A DNA stretch of 64,000 nucleotides from Diprion similis (lineage: Eukaryota; Arthropoda; Insecta; Hymenoptera; Diprionidae): positions 26,623,025-26,687,024 of the forward strand of contig NC_060108.1 of assembly GCF_021155765.1 (NCBI RefSeq), read 5' to 3'. Shown piece after piece: positions 30,625-44,324 of this stretch. How positions within the stretch are numbered: position 1 is the first letter of the stretch; each line of letters opens with the position of its first letter. A program made the position numbers and the translations under genes. Under the pieces are notes generated by a model. That model made no database searches and was not told the origin of the DNA. It worked only from the letters and a program-made list of their open reading frames with translations.

Positions 30625-33600
30625 GTAAGTCATCTTTGTATTCTTACTTCCGGACAGATTATTCTACTCGCGATTCGCTCGGAGCTTTCGCTGCTTTTTC
30701 TCTCCGCACAACCCAACTCGATTCCCGACCTTTTTCTAGGCTCGTGTTTTTGGCAAAGTTTTTCTACTCGGCCAATACGAGTCACATATTTTTAAGATTT
30801 CTTTCGCGAGCTTGACTGCGAGTAAAAACATTGTTTGCCAGAATGGATTTTCGCTTTTTAAAGGGCTTGAAGGCCGTGTCGTTACTTTCCGGTTCTACCC
30901 CTATTGCTCTTTTTTCGCCATCCCCCGTCTTGTATTTCATTATTTTCCTCCTGGTTTCTTATCGCCGATATAGACGCAGCCGATATTTCGACCCCGCGTG
31001 TTTCCTGTATGATTCTACTGGATTTGGTTAGAGATTTACGACCTGTGGACGGTCTAATCCGCAAATAAACTGCGCTTCTCTTCGCTGGAGCTTCTGCAAC
31101 AGCCTTGAACAGCGGCGTCGACCTCTAGAAGCAACACGGACAAACTCAATAATATTTAATGCACTTGTTTGTCCGCTGTACACTTTTTCAACCTCGGATA
31201 TACCGTCTCTCGACAAATTCGGTCATCGGCAGGAGAAATGAAGGAAGCAAAAAAAAAAAAGAAAAAAAAAAAGAAAAAAAAGAAAACGGGGAGTAAATTG
31301 CCGTGGAAATTGAATCGTGATTATAGAAGCAGAATGAAACTTGCGACATTTAAGGAGAAAATGTTAATTATCGTCAGTGTATATGCGTATCGCTGCAGTT
31401 TTCTAAATAATAAAGTAAATTAATTATTCTAAAGTGATTTGATTCACGAAACAAAATACATGAAATGGAATGGAATTTAATTTCACTAACTTTCATAGGT
31501 ACGCATATATCGTCAAGTCTAGGTACAGAAGTTAGCTACATTGTGCTGGCTATGCAGCATATATCGGACTAATCGTAGCCGTTTTATTCGCTGCAACGTA
31601 GATGAGAAATTGGAGCGTAAAAAGGCTTTTCCTCGCTCGGAGAAAGCACGCACAACAAAGGCAGGTGAAAATAGCCGTGACAATTTATTCGTACGTAGCT
31701 ACGTGTAGGGTTGGAGGAAACAAAGAGAGGGAAAATTGTTTTGCGGACAGGGATGTGATCGTGAACGTGGCGTATATATAGCCTCGGTCTGCGGTGGACG
31801 CGTTAATTCGTAAAAATGGCTTGCCCTTTCTCTTGAAATAATATTACGTATATACCAGAGAAGAAAGCCAGGCAGGATAAGTGCGAGGTGGATGTGAAGA
31901 GAACAAAGAGACTCGCGAGAGCCGACCGCCAAAAGACGAATGGAGGAGCAAGAAGTTGTAGTGCCTCTTTGTTTTCCCAAGGAACGGTGGTTCCACCCTT
32001 TGCTTCGTCCTTGCCGACATCCTGGTCTCGAAATCTCGCTCCAGACGTTTCTGTCGTTACACGTGTCCAATTACTCTCCTGACAATCGAGACTCGCTAAT
32101 TGGTAGAAATTTCATACGAACCCTCGTAACTTTCCGGCGAAAACCATGAAGTCATTTACTCTATTTAGTACTGGATATGAAAAGGGAAACTCCTGTATGA
32201 GCATGGATGAATTTCTGACAAACTTTAACAGCATCTCTGGTAAGAGTTTCGCCGATATATCTCGGCTATGTAGGTATCGAGAATTTCGAAACAAATTTCC
32301 GAATCCGAAAAGTTAGATTTGGAAGCTCTTTGAAGAATTTTCTTAATCATTCCGAAAGATTTGGATTACGAAACTGAAATCAGGTTTAAAAAATTCGAGA
32401 TGGTGGATCCAATACATTGCGGACGAGAATTCCAAATTTAATCGAATACTTGCGGTTAAAAAACTTTATGCAGGGGTTTTCAGGGTCGCTGATTGTTTTC
32501 ACCATACTGAATTTTCAAAATCTTATCTCAGATTCGAAATCACCGACCCCAAAAACTTCTGAGCAGAGTTTTATCTCCGGACTGAATCAAATCTGAAATT
32601 TTTGTCCACCGTATTAGACCCGCGATCTTAAAATTTTTTAATTCAATTTCAGATTCGGAATCAGCGAGCCCAAAGACTTATAATTTATTGAGAATACTTA
32701 CAACTATGAGTCAAAGGTTTAACGTCTCCCTTTTCTACCGCACCTCCCGGAGAAAATTGTTATTCATTTCTCTACAGAATTATTGAAGAATAGAGAAAAT
32801 ATTTTTCTGCCAAGTGATTCCCACCTCATGAAATAACAATAGCCGTTTCATTCGCCCGAGCATGTCACATATTGAAAAACCGGAAGTGTAAACAGGGAGA
32901 AAGTCGCACGCCGTTTCGGTCGGTCTCGGTACTTGGGCCGTTGGTTCGCCGTTATTCCGGACCGCGTTTCGCCGTCATTGGCCATTGAATAACCCTTTCT
33001 ATACATATATATATATGAGGGGATGGGTATAACCTGGAAGAAAGAAGAAGCCGGTACCGCCTCGCTGATTACTTCCGGAGATAAGATTTTCCCGGCACCT
33101 TAATAGTCACACCTATAGGTATAGAGCCACCCTTAAGCCCAGAGCATAGAACGACCATACTTTCCTCGGCGAGAATCTGTTTTCTCTTCCCGTCGGTCTA
33201 ACGTTTTGTTCCTGATTCTAGCCGCCCGAAATAACAGCTAAGTATCCCGAGGGAGACGCAAGCTTGGCTCTTTTTCGCCTCACCTTAGCTTCGCCCGAGT
33301 AGCGCGGCTCGTTTTTCAACCCTTGGCTGCGACGAACCGATAAAAGGGGATATCACCCGGGTGTCGCGGAGATAATTCCGGAAGAGAAAAGCCAACCGTA
33401 GCTACACCATCAACGCGTATTTTTTTCCGCCTGCCAAGATTCAAAAATATTGAAGAGGGGCCATCTTGTCTTTAACGCCTCTTTTCGAGTAGCGAGAATT
33501 TTTGCGATGCTGGGTATTAATTCAAATTCGCGGGATCTGCGGAGGGGGTAGTTGGATGAAAAAAAAGTAGAAAAAAACGACAGAAACAGCAAAAATTCGA

Positions 33601-34619
33601 ACAAGTAGTAGTGTTCCCCCTGGAAATCTCATCCGACGGATCAACGCTTGCATTTATAAAAGGCATTTCTTTTTCTTTCTTATCTTGTTTGCGTCCGCTT
33701 TGTTTCCTTTTCTTTCCCGTTTCCCCCGGGCTTCATTCGTCTCTATTCACTCCGTTGCAGCCTCTCTTCCCGCCTCCGCCCCCGCACGCCGAGAATTCTG
33801 CCCTCGATGGTATACATTACGGGACTGTAAGGCAACCGGCGAACAGGGAGAAAAATATTTTCCATTATACACAAGAGACCGCCTATCCTGCACCTATTAT
33901 ACGTCTATCAGCCGGCGTGCCTCCTTCCTTTGTGTAATGCGCTTTTTCCGCGTCCTTTATATATCTATGTATAGTTGCAGGCCTTTGAGATTACGTAATT
34001 GCGGCATTCATCGCCTAGTCTGGGGGTCTGCAAATCACGCCGAAGAATCGCGAGTCCTTTCCGCGTAGAGAAACGTCAGACAAGGTAATCCTCCGAGATA
34101 AAAATCGTTTCGGGAACTAGATTATCTGGGGTGAGGGATTTATAGTCGACGCTAAGGTCAAGAGAGGCCAAATTGCAGACTCAGTTTGGATTAGAGAACA
34201 TAGCCGGAGTTTGGAATCCGCTGAACACCTGAGCGCACAAGGCCAGCTGGAAGTGTAAGGTCTTCTCAAGAGGGTCTCGAGAGGCCGGCTTAAGACGAGC
34301 CCGGGGGTGGAATAATTGAACAGCACTCGAGACAGATAAATAAGCGTTTGCCACAAGAGTACACCAAGTCTCATCCACTCTTGTCACATGGCACCTCAGA
34401 ATCAGGAGAAAAGACGCGAGAGCTTCTGCGAATGTCTGCAATTTGCCTCGATGGTTCTCACTTTCAAACTCAAGGTCTCGAAAGGAGTCTGCTCGTCAGT
34501 ATATCTGGATATAGGGGTGTGGACGTATCCGAAAAACGTGAGAGGGCGGGAGAAGCGTCGAATAAATAGAAAGAAGAATCTTGCAGGGGCGCGAAGAGGA
34601 CGGGGGATCTCGAGAAAAC

Positions 34620-34730
34620 GGGGTGTTTTTCAGGGGGGTGGGAAGAGGGGGGGAGATGAAATGCTCAGAGTCATGGCCGGCTTTGTGCAGGCAGGCCGAC
34701 TTGGCAGGGGGGGGGGGGAGGGGGTGGGTC
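34620..34730 (+). repeat. G-rich tract with quadruplex potential
   Basis: Four G-runs (G4, G6, G3 and G7) lie within 34620-34653, separated by short loops. A 12-G run at 34707-34718 is followed by G5 and G3. The G strand is the + strand. This is a sequence feature; function is unknown. Confidence 0.7.
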
Positions 34731-35757
34731 CGCTTTCCGTGCAGGGGAGGCTGCGGTAACTTACAGCCATTTCCATTAAGAGGCACGATTTCGAGGATTT
34801 ATTAGAGCTGCGTGGTGTGGCGTGGCGTGTCGGGGTGAAACGCGTACCGGGGACAGCAACCGGCGTCCGCGTCACCGAGGTAAAAAATCGCCGGAATTTA
34901 AAACGAGTGAAGAGAGAAAGAGAGAGAGAGAGAGGAATAAAACCGAAATAAGGAAGTGTCCCAAAATTTTGTTTAAGGCAAACTTTGGGGAAAAGTTTCG
35001 AAAATTCTTGATACCGAATTTTTTCGTCGCGAAACTTGAAGTAAAGAAATAAAACTTTGACGAAATTAACATGAAAGTTCCGAGAAGATTTTCAGTTTAG
35101 TGAATTTCTTACTTGGTGAAATTTCAGAATTTTCATCTTTCTTTGGTTTGGATTTTCGATATTTTTACATTCGGAATCCTAGTCATTCCGATTTTTGGTT
35201 TTTATAATTTTTCACACAAACCAAGTTGAGTAAACTACGCTGTTTAAGTATATTTTGATTTTCGTAATTTTTCTCTACCGGAACTTTACGTTTCGTACCT
35301 TGAATCGTCGGAACTGTTCAAATTCGAACTCCACCCCCGCCCCCAAGGTTTGATAGCAGTATAAGATTCTCTCCCATAATTCGTTGCTCGAAATGGATAC
35401 CTTCGTCACTGTGAAATTTTCCGAATTTTCCACTGTCGCGTCGTCACCCACAAGCCGGTTCACGAGGGCAAAGAAGCTGGCAGCAAAGGCGCGAACGAAT
35501 CTCTGGCGAGCCTAACGAAGTTCCTGTTTGTTTAGGAATGAGGGTCAAAGATTGGACAAACAATCCGCGGCATCTGTGCACCCACCGTATCTTTTTCATC
35601 GTCTGTTTGCTCCGGCTTTTCATCTTCGCTCGCGCGATATGGGCAGACACACACGAGAATGCACCATACAAGACCAATAGCCACATTCCGCGAGATGATA
35701 GAGATAAATATATATCGATGCATTGTACGCTATACGTACGATACGTATATATATATA

Positions 35758-36362
35758 TTAGGGTGGCGGAAAAAACAGACTGTTTTTTTTTTTTGAGTCT
35801 CGTGTGACAAAATGTTAGTTTTTGATGTTTTAAGAGCCCACTCCAAAAGGACAGTTCAAAAAAAAAATTTTAAGAGGTCGCTCCACATTTTTTAAAACGT
35901 CTGAAATCGTCAAAAATCGATTTTTTTTTTTTTTTCTTGTTACGGTATAATTTTATAGACAAAAAAAAATAAGTTTCCGAAAGTTTCAGTTCAAAATTTG
36001 AATTTTGAAAGGTCGCTGATAATTTTTTTTCAATTTTTTGGTGCATTTCTTTAGAACTTTTCGAGCGACCTTTTAATATTCATATTAAAATTTCACATTT
36101 TTTTTTCTTTAATTTTGTAAGAAAGAATCGATAACAATACACCACGATATGAATTAAAAATCAAACAAAATACTGAAAATACAACTTTTTTAATTTAATT
36201 TTTTGACGATTTTTGACATTTATAAAAATTTGGAGCGACCTCTTAAAATTTTTTTTTTGAGCTGTCCTTTGGAGAAGGCTCTTAAAACATCAAAAACTAA
36301 CATTTTGTCACTCGAGACTCAAAAAAAAAAAAAAAATAGTCGGATTTTTTGCGCCACCCTAA
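35758..36362. mobile_element. 605 bp foldback / MITE-like element
   Basis: The ends read TTAGGGTGGCG and CGCCACCCTAA. The left arm (about 35761-35920) and the right arm (about 36201-36359) are inverted copies of each other over roughly 160 bp at high identity, including GACAAAATGTTAGTTTTTGA and its complement. Motifs in the centre (AGGTCGCT and AGCGACCT) continue the symmetry, so the whole unit folds back on itself. It is inserted in a TA-rich microsatellite, which hides the target-site duplication (TA or TTA/TAA likely). There is no transposase frame; it is non-autonomous. Confidence 0.8.
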
Positions 36363-38214
36363 TATATATATACATATATGCGAAGCCGATGCGAGTCTCG
36401 TTTTGTTCCCAACAGGTATTTTATAGTACGTAACTGATCTCGGAGGAGGGAAAAAGCTCTTTGAAAACAAGTCTGTAAATAAGTTCACAGAAGGCTGTTC
36501 TCTCTCGGTTTTTCCGGGTGTCCGTCAAATTTCTCATCCTAATAATGGAGACGGATTAAAAAAATGAACGACGTTCCTCCTCCCCTCTTTTTGCTCGATA
36601 CCGAATTCGATTACAAAATGGTTTCTGGTTCTCTACCGAGTTATTTTATCGCTTCCTCTCTCTCTAGGTATGGAGGTATATATGTCTTATATATTACTTA
36701 TATATACTTATATATAAGACAATTCATATGAGACAAGGACCGTAAACGTCAACGACGTCGTCAGGGCATCGATTTTCAACGCTACTCACGTTCGACTGGC
36801 TCTTCAGCCACTCACTCCAGTGACGCAATTGTTTTCGGCGAAGAATTCGAACCCCGAGACTAGAAGTTATTGGTTTTAATCTTTCCACGACTGAGGGGGG
36901 AGGGGGAGGAAGAAGAGTTACGGAGAATCGCTCGCGCTGGTTTTCCGTAAGTACTTTTGAACCTCTTTCCTAGCCGATTTTGAGGGTACGTAAGACGAGG
37001 AGAATAATGGAGATCGAGGCAGTCGCTGCTTCGAAAGTGATTAAAAAATATCCTGAATTCTTTTTTATCTTCGTTCAACTTCGTTCACTTATACATAGAT
37101 TACGTCCGTGGTTATATAAACGGCAATAAAAAGAGAAAATACGAAGATGAAAAGAAAATAGAGATCACAGAATAGTATTGAGAATAAAGATTGTAAGAGT
37201 TGTAATGTGCGTGTATTAAATACGTATATAGTTTGATAATAAAGAATTAGTTACGCGGTATGGATCGTAAATTTTAACTGAGAAACTAAAAGAGAAAAAT
37301 ATGAAAAAAAAAAAAAAAAAAAAACAGTTGACGAAGAAGAAAACAAAAACGTGGAAAAGTTTTATCCCATTTTTCCACCAGACTGTTACTCAACTTTGTA
37401 CATTTAAATTATTTTCTACCAAGTTCTGTATAATTGTTTGTTTCTTTAGGTTTTTTTCTTTTTCTCTCTCTTATTTTCTCTCGTTTTGCTCACGGTTGCA
37501 GGCTCATAAATTTAGTTTCTCGCGATAAAGTCACCTGCAGGATGAATTATACTCTTATTATATTCGTATATTATTAATTATTATAAATAAAACGTCAAGT
37601 CGCATGAGGAGCATCGAAGAACAATTTTCAAAGTCACGTGTAAATTCCCGTGAATGACTGCCTATAACTTACCTTAAATTCATATTTATCGCCTTGACGT
37701 TCGAGAGCGAGAAGGTGATGGAAAATTCAAACTCTCCTACATATCTGATGGTGAAATGCCTCAGCTTAAGAACGGACGTGTGCAACGACACGCCTCACGT
37801 GTTTAGCAATAATATAAGTGGATCACTTGTATATTCGCAGTTTTGCTATAGGGCAATAAAATTTCTTCAAGTGTTTAATAAATAGACTTTGGGTAATATT
37901 TAACACCAAGTTTCCGTTATCTCGTACTTAATTTTTCCCCTATTAAAACAAATTATACATCGGATTTATTATCGTTATTATTATTCTTCTTATTATCATC
38001 ATCGATATAATTTTTGTACAAAAATTCCTTTACAATCAGAATATTAATACTTTGGCAAGCGTTGCCGAGAAGAGGAGATTAATCTTCATTTGACGAGATT
38101 AATTGTGCAAATATTGATATTTCCAACCCCACAAGGTACAGGTATACCTATCCGTGCGAGATTATAAAGCCTGGGGAAAGTCTCTCCATCGTCTCTCTGT
38201 CTCTCGTTCGTTAC

Positions 38215-38240
38215 CTCTCTCTCTCTCTCTCTCTCTCTCC
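38215..38240. repeat. CT dinucleotide microsatellite
   Basis: About 13 uninterrupted CT units, followed by a longer pyrimidine-rich stretch to about 38325. Confidence 0.9.
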
Positions 38241-38765
38241 ATTTTTTTTTCACTCTCCCGCATACCTATGCTTCCCCCCCTCTCCCTCTCCCTCCATCTC
38301 CACCTCCACTTCCCTTTCCCCTTTTTTAGCGAGGTAACGTTTATAAAGGGGGAGGTTGGATCTCTTGGTGAACCAGAAGCAAAAAACGGAAAAACAGGAA
38401 GAAAAAACGGGAGGAGAAACTAAGCCAGCCCACTTTAGTGGAAACGAGGTACTACCGTGTTTTTCATTCACGTTCGCCTTGTTTTCGTTGTGTGAGGGGA
38501 ATTGCAGAGGCTGGAAATCCTTGAGCGCAAAAATCAGCGACTCCGAAATGCCGTCGGAGTGTTATCTAACTCCAACGAATCCCCCCCCCCTCCCCCTTCG
38601 TCCACCACCTCCCCTTTAGCCCATTTTCTACTTGTTTCACTTAATCCAACCCAAGCTTGCTGGGCTGTTTGCACAGTATAAGAAATTCAATTATCTTAGG
38701 GTGAAGAAAATATTCATGGTTACGTGGTGATTTTGATTGGCCTCTGGTATCTAATAAATTTTCCT

Positions 38766-38787
38766 CCCCCCCCCCCCCCCCCCCCCC
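38766..38787. repeat. Poly-C homopolymer (22 C)
   Basis: Twenty-two consecutive C residues on the + strand, one of several long C/G runs in this half of the window. Confidence 0.9.
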
Positions 38788-41700
38788 AAGTTTCGCCAAG
38801 AGTGACCGAACAATTTTTCGTGACGGTTAGAAGGTTGTCTCCTGGTCGTTTGTTTTATCGTTTGAAGATCTTTTCGAATCGTATCGTCTATATACTTGAT
38901 GCGAAAAGTGGGGAGGCGTTGAAATTAATCGTGTATAATAATAATAATAATAATACTACAAAGTTTGCGCATAAATTCGCAATGTGTACAAAGTCTTATA
39001 GCCGGGCGTCTACAGGCTAAAAATCGCATCGCGGAGCAATTAGTAGGAAATGTAAGCACCGACGGAAAATATTATGAAATTAAGCCCTGGCTGGGTGGAT
39101 GATGGTTGGACGGGCGGTGGGCTGGAAAAGTTTTAATTAAAAATGATTGTTTTTTTCCTCTCCCTCCCTCCCCCCCCCCCTGCCCTTCCTTCATATTCAT
39201 TACATAATAAAAGAGGTATTAAAAATACACGTACGTTATAATAACACAACGGTGAGGTGAAAAGTATAACTTTTGGAGAAGTAGAGGAAAAAGTAAGAGA
39301 GAGAAAGCCATAACGTAACGTAATCATGGCTGCCGCGGAGAAGAATGTTCGTCAATTATACTCGAACCTCGAAGCGACGCGACGCGTAGGTGAAAAGTTA
39401 ATTTCGCCCGATGAAAAATTCAGCCTCCAGTCCGTCATGGGACGAAAAATATCATATCTGGGACCCGCATCTGCTGTCCTTCGTCGAGTGAAAACGGTGA
39501 AACGGGGCATAAAGATGGCTCCGTCTCTTATCGGCAGCACTGGTGAAAGGACAGGTGTGGGTGCGGCTCGTAAAACGTTGGCGATACAAATCTGCGGAGG
39601 AAAATTCACCCGCGTCGACTGCGAGGCACGTAGACGCGGCGAAAATTAAAGCTACACCCACCCCCCGCCACTCCGATGCTTCGCGAGTTTGCAGAAACAT
39701 TGCATAAACATTGCCGTCGGTTTTCTGCTCGCTTTTCTACCTGCCGCTATGCGCTATCCGAGGTGATAAAATTCGAACCTCGAAGCTGAAAAAACGAAGC
39801 TCGAATTTCGAGCACGCGATGCAACAGCGAATCGGGTGAGACTGACATCGATGCTGGGATTTGGGTCAAAACTTGGAAGGGTTGATGTAAATATCAAGAT
39901 TTTGGATAGTTTATCTTTCGGTTTTTTATTTTCGCATGTTTGGAGTTTTGGTATATCGGTCATTCGAAATATTTGCTCTTCCAAGTTTTGACAATTCAAT
40001 TTTTACAGATTTCGGATTCAACTCATTTTTATTCACCGATTTTTATGATCGTGCACTCAATTCGGCGAGTTCAAGTTCTATACGATTGCTCTACTTTTCA
40101 ATATTATTTCCCGAACGTTCACACAAACTTGAAACATTTCAGAGGAACATTATACTTCAAGCTCTCTCCTTGCGGGTCGTTGATTCGATCGGAATTACGA
40201 AATTATAATTATATTATCACTGCGCAGAGCGAAAACAACGGTCTAATTTTTTTTTTTTTATGTTTTTTCGTCAACAGATCAACCTTTTTCTAATAATTAT
40301 TCACTTTGTTTGCGACAGACGAAAATACAATGATTATACGGTTTCTATAATGACAACTGTTCTCCGGTTTCAATTTAATTTTTATCCATAATTTTTGTTC
40401 CGGTAATAATACGTTTAAACAATTGTAATTGTAATTTTTTTATTCAACATTCGTTTAGTTTTTCACTTCAACCGTCCGCATTTCTACACAATACCTCAGA
40501 GAATTAATATTATTGTTTCTACCAAATATTTCGATCCATTTAATGGTCATTCGTTCTCCATCCCTATTTTCATTGCTGCGGCTTCTGCGGAATTTCGTTC
40601 ACTCGCAATCAATCGAGCTACAACACAACCAATTTATGACAAGTAGCTCTTCGCTGGCAAAATTTAAGCGCACTTGAAACAGGGTTCGAAATTTCTCTTA
40701 AACGCTGGATGTAATCACCGAATCAATAAGTTACCTGAATCCGTTCTCAGTCACCTGCTAAAAGATCTATATCGATCTCACCCTCGATGTTTTAAGGAAC
40801 TGGTGTCGAGGTGTACAAGGACGGCGTCAGGGTGTCTTTGGAAATTTTAGGGGAGGAGGATACACGGCTATTCTCTCCGGGCTTCGCCGGAAAATCGATC
40901 GAGACACCGAAGTATCTGTTCCTCGAAAGAAAAGTCGTCAAGTACAAATTGCACGTATCAATTCTATTAGAAATACGCTGAAACGCGTTTAACGAACTGG
41001 CGAAACGGGGGCGGAAGGGGTTGCGGTGGAAGCTGCAGGGGAACGTGGGGAGGCTGTTCGTGTTTTGAAAACAAGGGTTTGGCGGGGCGAATCAATCGCC
41101 TGCTTCACAAGGGGTTTCGATACGTGCGACGGGGTGGCTTACGCTGTTTATTCAAAATTAAATCGAATCAAATCAAATTGAGATTCGTTGAATACAAATC
41201 GTCCCGCTAATACGAGTATCCACCGCCACCGCAGATCGCTGCACTTCTCGTTTCATTTCCAGTTTTATTCCTGGCACCGATATACCCGAATCCGAATTCA
41301 ATTTCTCGACCGCTGTGATTTCACGATTCTCATTCCACTTTACTTTCCTTTTTTACCTCGATCCAATGTTAAGGCATGAATTCGTATAATCAGAAATGTT
41401 TACGAAACTCGATATGAATTAATTACAATCAAGACGATGCGTCCCGAAATTACTGTCAAGACTTTTACCTTTCGAGAGAGACAAAAATTTTTTTCTACCA
41501 AATTTAGACGACCTATCGATTTAATCGAATTAAGATTCCTTTACGTTTACAGAAAAATGTACGCATCGTTTGTTCTAAAACCATTTATCTTATTAATTAA
41601 TTAATTAATTAATTAATAATTCATAAATAGTTTAAAAAATAACCGATTATACTCAATTAATCGGAAAAAAATCGATTCAATCAGAAATTAATTATTCTTG

Positions 41701-42873
41701 GTCATTCTTAAGCTGAAGTCCCGTCATCCTGCAGACGCGGACTCGTTTCTCGAGGTTCCAAATGCATCCCGGTGTCTTGAGTCTAAGACTCCCACCCTTA
41801 CCGAGGCGCGAGGGGATGATCAATGGACGTTAATATCGAGGTTTCCCAGAGGGTTCGCAGCACGTGGGGCACCTGCAACCCGTGGGGACAAAACTGAAGT
41901 CGCTCCTGTAGGATCTATGGCCTGGGGCTTGTTTTGCGATAGGTATATGTGCGCGGTTCCTCTAGTTTCTCGGGAAAAGAGGAGAGCGGAAGGAGCCGGA
42001 CCGTATAATAAATTTCAGCATATCCAGCTTATTGATATTCAACGCAAACGGCCAACTCTCCGCGTAATGAAACCGCAGCTTCGACCGGAATCGAGAAGGG
42101 GTTGCAGCCGATAAAGAAAGCCTGGAAGGGTTACTCTGGACCACAGTCTTTTCTTCATCGTTAGATATAGAAAAGCCTAGATTTATTCTTTATATCTTTT
42201 CTTCCCCCTTCAAACATTCAGTATATTCAGTTACTCTGCAAAAAACATAATTTACCTTTACCGTAATGGTTTACTTTTATACGAAAACTTTTCCATATTA
42301 AATATCTAGACTTGCCCAAGGTCTTATTTCAATCGCCCTCAAGAACCTTTCGGTGAAAAAAAAGTTTACCAATTAGCGGGAAAAAGCGTCCAGAAATCGA
42401 TTACGCGGATAAAAAGTTTTTCATTTCCAAATATCGAAAAAAATACCGCCACTTCCAAATTCAAACGAATTTTCCAATCAATCTATGCGACCCTTTAACT
42501 TGTTTCAATAAATCCAGTGTCTCTGGACTCACTTTGCGTTACAAGTATAACAACCTCGTTTAGCATTTCTAAATTTTTCGTATCCGCAAATAAATTCTCC
42601 AATCTCTTCAAGGGTTCACTTATTTTTTGCAAAAACCTCTATATCTCATACGATTTATAACACCATTTACCGCGGTGAACTCTTTCCTTGCAAAATTATA
42701 ATCAGTGGGGGAAAATGGTGTTATATTTTAATTCCCATAATTCCTCCGTGGTTTCGTGAATCTTCGGCGAAGTGGGAAGGTCGAGAGGGTGGCTGGCTGG
42801 CAGGTTTGATTGGGGAAAGTTGTAGGTACCGTAATATAGTCACCCACCAAGCTAGGATAGCGTTATGAGAGCC

Positions 42874-42984
42874 GGGGGTTGTGGGGGGTTGCAGGGGGTT
42901 GAGGGTCGAGTTTATCAGCGAGCAAAGTTTCGGGTTGTGCGTCGTCGCCGTCGGGGGGGCGGGGGGGGGGGGGGGGGGGGGGGG
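42874..42984 (+). repeat. G-quadruplex-type block and 24-G homopolymer
   Basis: Runs of G5, G6, G5 and G3 at 42874-42905 are separated by loops of 4-5 nt, the canonical intramolecular quadruplex pattern. A G7 run at 42953-42959, a single C, and then 24 consecutive G residues (42961-42984) follow. Confidence 0.8.
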
Positions 42985-44324
42985 TCATGAAATTCGGCAT
43001 AATCTTTAGAGTTTCGTGGATAAACGGGGCGGGGGGAGGGGGGAGAGGAGGGGGGATCGGGCGAGAAGAGACAAATTGCTATGAGCGAACTTTTTGCGAA
43101 CGTTTCGGACCGTCAACGGTAGCTACTCACCAATGCGTTGGCTGATTATGCGACAACCTGGAAGTTGTGCGAAAATCGTAACCGCATTGCATTGCATTGG
43201 AATTAATTATATGTACATGCTTTTTTTATTGGTATACAGTTGAAGTATTATATTACAGATTTTCTCGTCGTACATGCAGATTTTTTTTTGTACCAAACTC
43301 TTGCGTGATTTTTATATTCGCACGTAATTGGTTGTTTAGCCAAATATTTTTCACGGACATATCAGGCTTGTACGATTACAAAAAAAGAAAAACGAACGAA
43401 AGAAAAAAAGAAAACAATCGTCACACATACACGCGTGCACACACAAAGTTCTAAAGGAAAATACTTAGAGGAGAGAAATTTCATCGCGTCCTTCTTCATC
43501 CGGGTGATAAAACTTTGTGTGTATGGAAAATTGCCGAGGATAAATTACGGGGTAATAAAAAGGACCCTTTTATAACTTGCGGGTGAATTTATGAATCCAA
43601 GTGTATAATAACATGTAATATACAGTCGAAAGTGAAAGGCTCTTCTTTTTTTCTTTTTTTTTTTTTTTCATAAAACAATAGCAGGTGTATTTTTTCAGAG
43701 TTACTGATTAAATCGAACTTCTTCTTCAAATAAAATTTAGGATTTATTGCGCGTAGCTTTCATCGTTACATTTGTGTGTATTATTTATTTATTTTTCTTG
43801 CCGCACTCCGTACGTAAATAATTTTCAAATACGCACCAAAATTGCGTAAGTTATAAATTTTTGAAATTTGTTTGGAAATATCAGGGAAATTTTCACCCTC
43901 ACTGTTATACTACTTATATCTATAAGATACTGGCGCAAACTCTATAAATATTCTTAAAGTTTCACTTCTCGAACTACAGGAACTAAAAGAGTACCGGGTG
44001 CTATACTCGTATAGGTATATAATGTATACTTACGTATATATTTTATTTCGAAACTCCCCGATAAAACGGTATAAAGAGACTATTGAAAAGCCTCGGAAAC
44101 GTGGCCGCTTGTGCAGTAGTAACTAATGGCATAAAATAACTTTGGAATAGTCGATTGGTGTACGTGAGGCTAGCAGCTTCGCCCCAAGTCCTTGCTGCAA
44201 CTCCACTCTCACAATCAGCTATAACGTCTTGTACACGTTTCTGCACCTTCTCGCTGGTCCAAAAAGCCAGCCGTTAAGAATGACCAAAACTAAATAAATC
44301 ATGAAAAAACTTACGAAATTTTGG

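Larger units (their letters stand above)
30241..35757. other. Non-coding region with possible first exon, no CDS recognised
   Basis: Contains a poly-C run of 19 (30259-30277), a possible non-coding first exon (30482-30624), A-rich low complexity at 31249-31284, a diverged repeat at 32470-32690, a G-rich block at 34585-34735 and a GA microsatellite at about 34915-34935. The longest frames (33611-33937, 34388-34759) follow low-complexity composition and resemble no protein. Confidence 0.45.
36363..42850. other. Non-coding region rich in simple repeats
   Basis: Holds a short TA-rich hairpin (36683-36722, arms of 13-14 bp beginning TGTCTTATAT), a poly-A run at 37303-37324, a CT microsatellite (38215-38240), poly-C runs at 38581-38590, 38766-38787 and 39170-39180, an AAT tract near 38937-38954, and a (TTAA/ATTA) tract at about 41591-41617. 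A 107-codon ATG frame at 39326-39649 is discussed under findings. The 138-codon frame at 41698-42114 begins with TTG and is not recognised. Confidence 0.45.

Noticed and set aside
36683..36722. TA-rich hairpin as a microRNA precursor
   Set aside because: Too short (40 nt) and made of microsatellite sequence.
41698..42114. 138-codon frame on the + strand
   Set aside because: Begins with TTG, has no family signature and no splice-site context.
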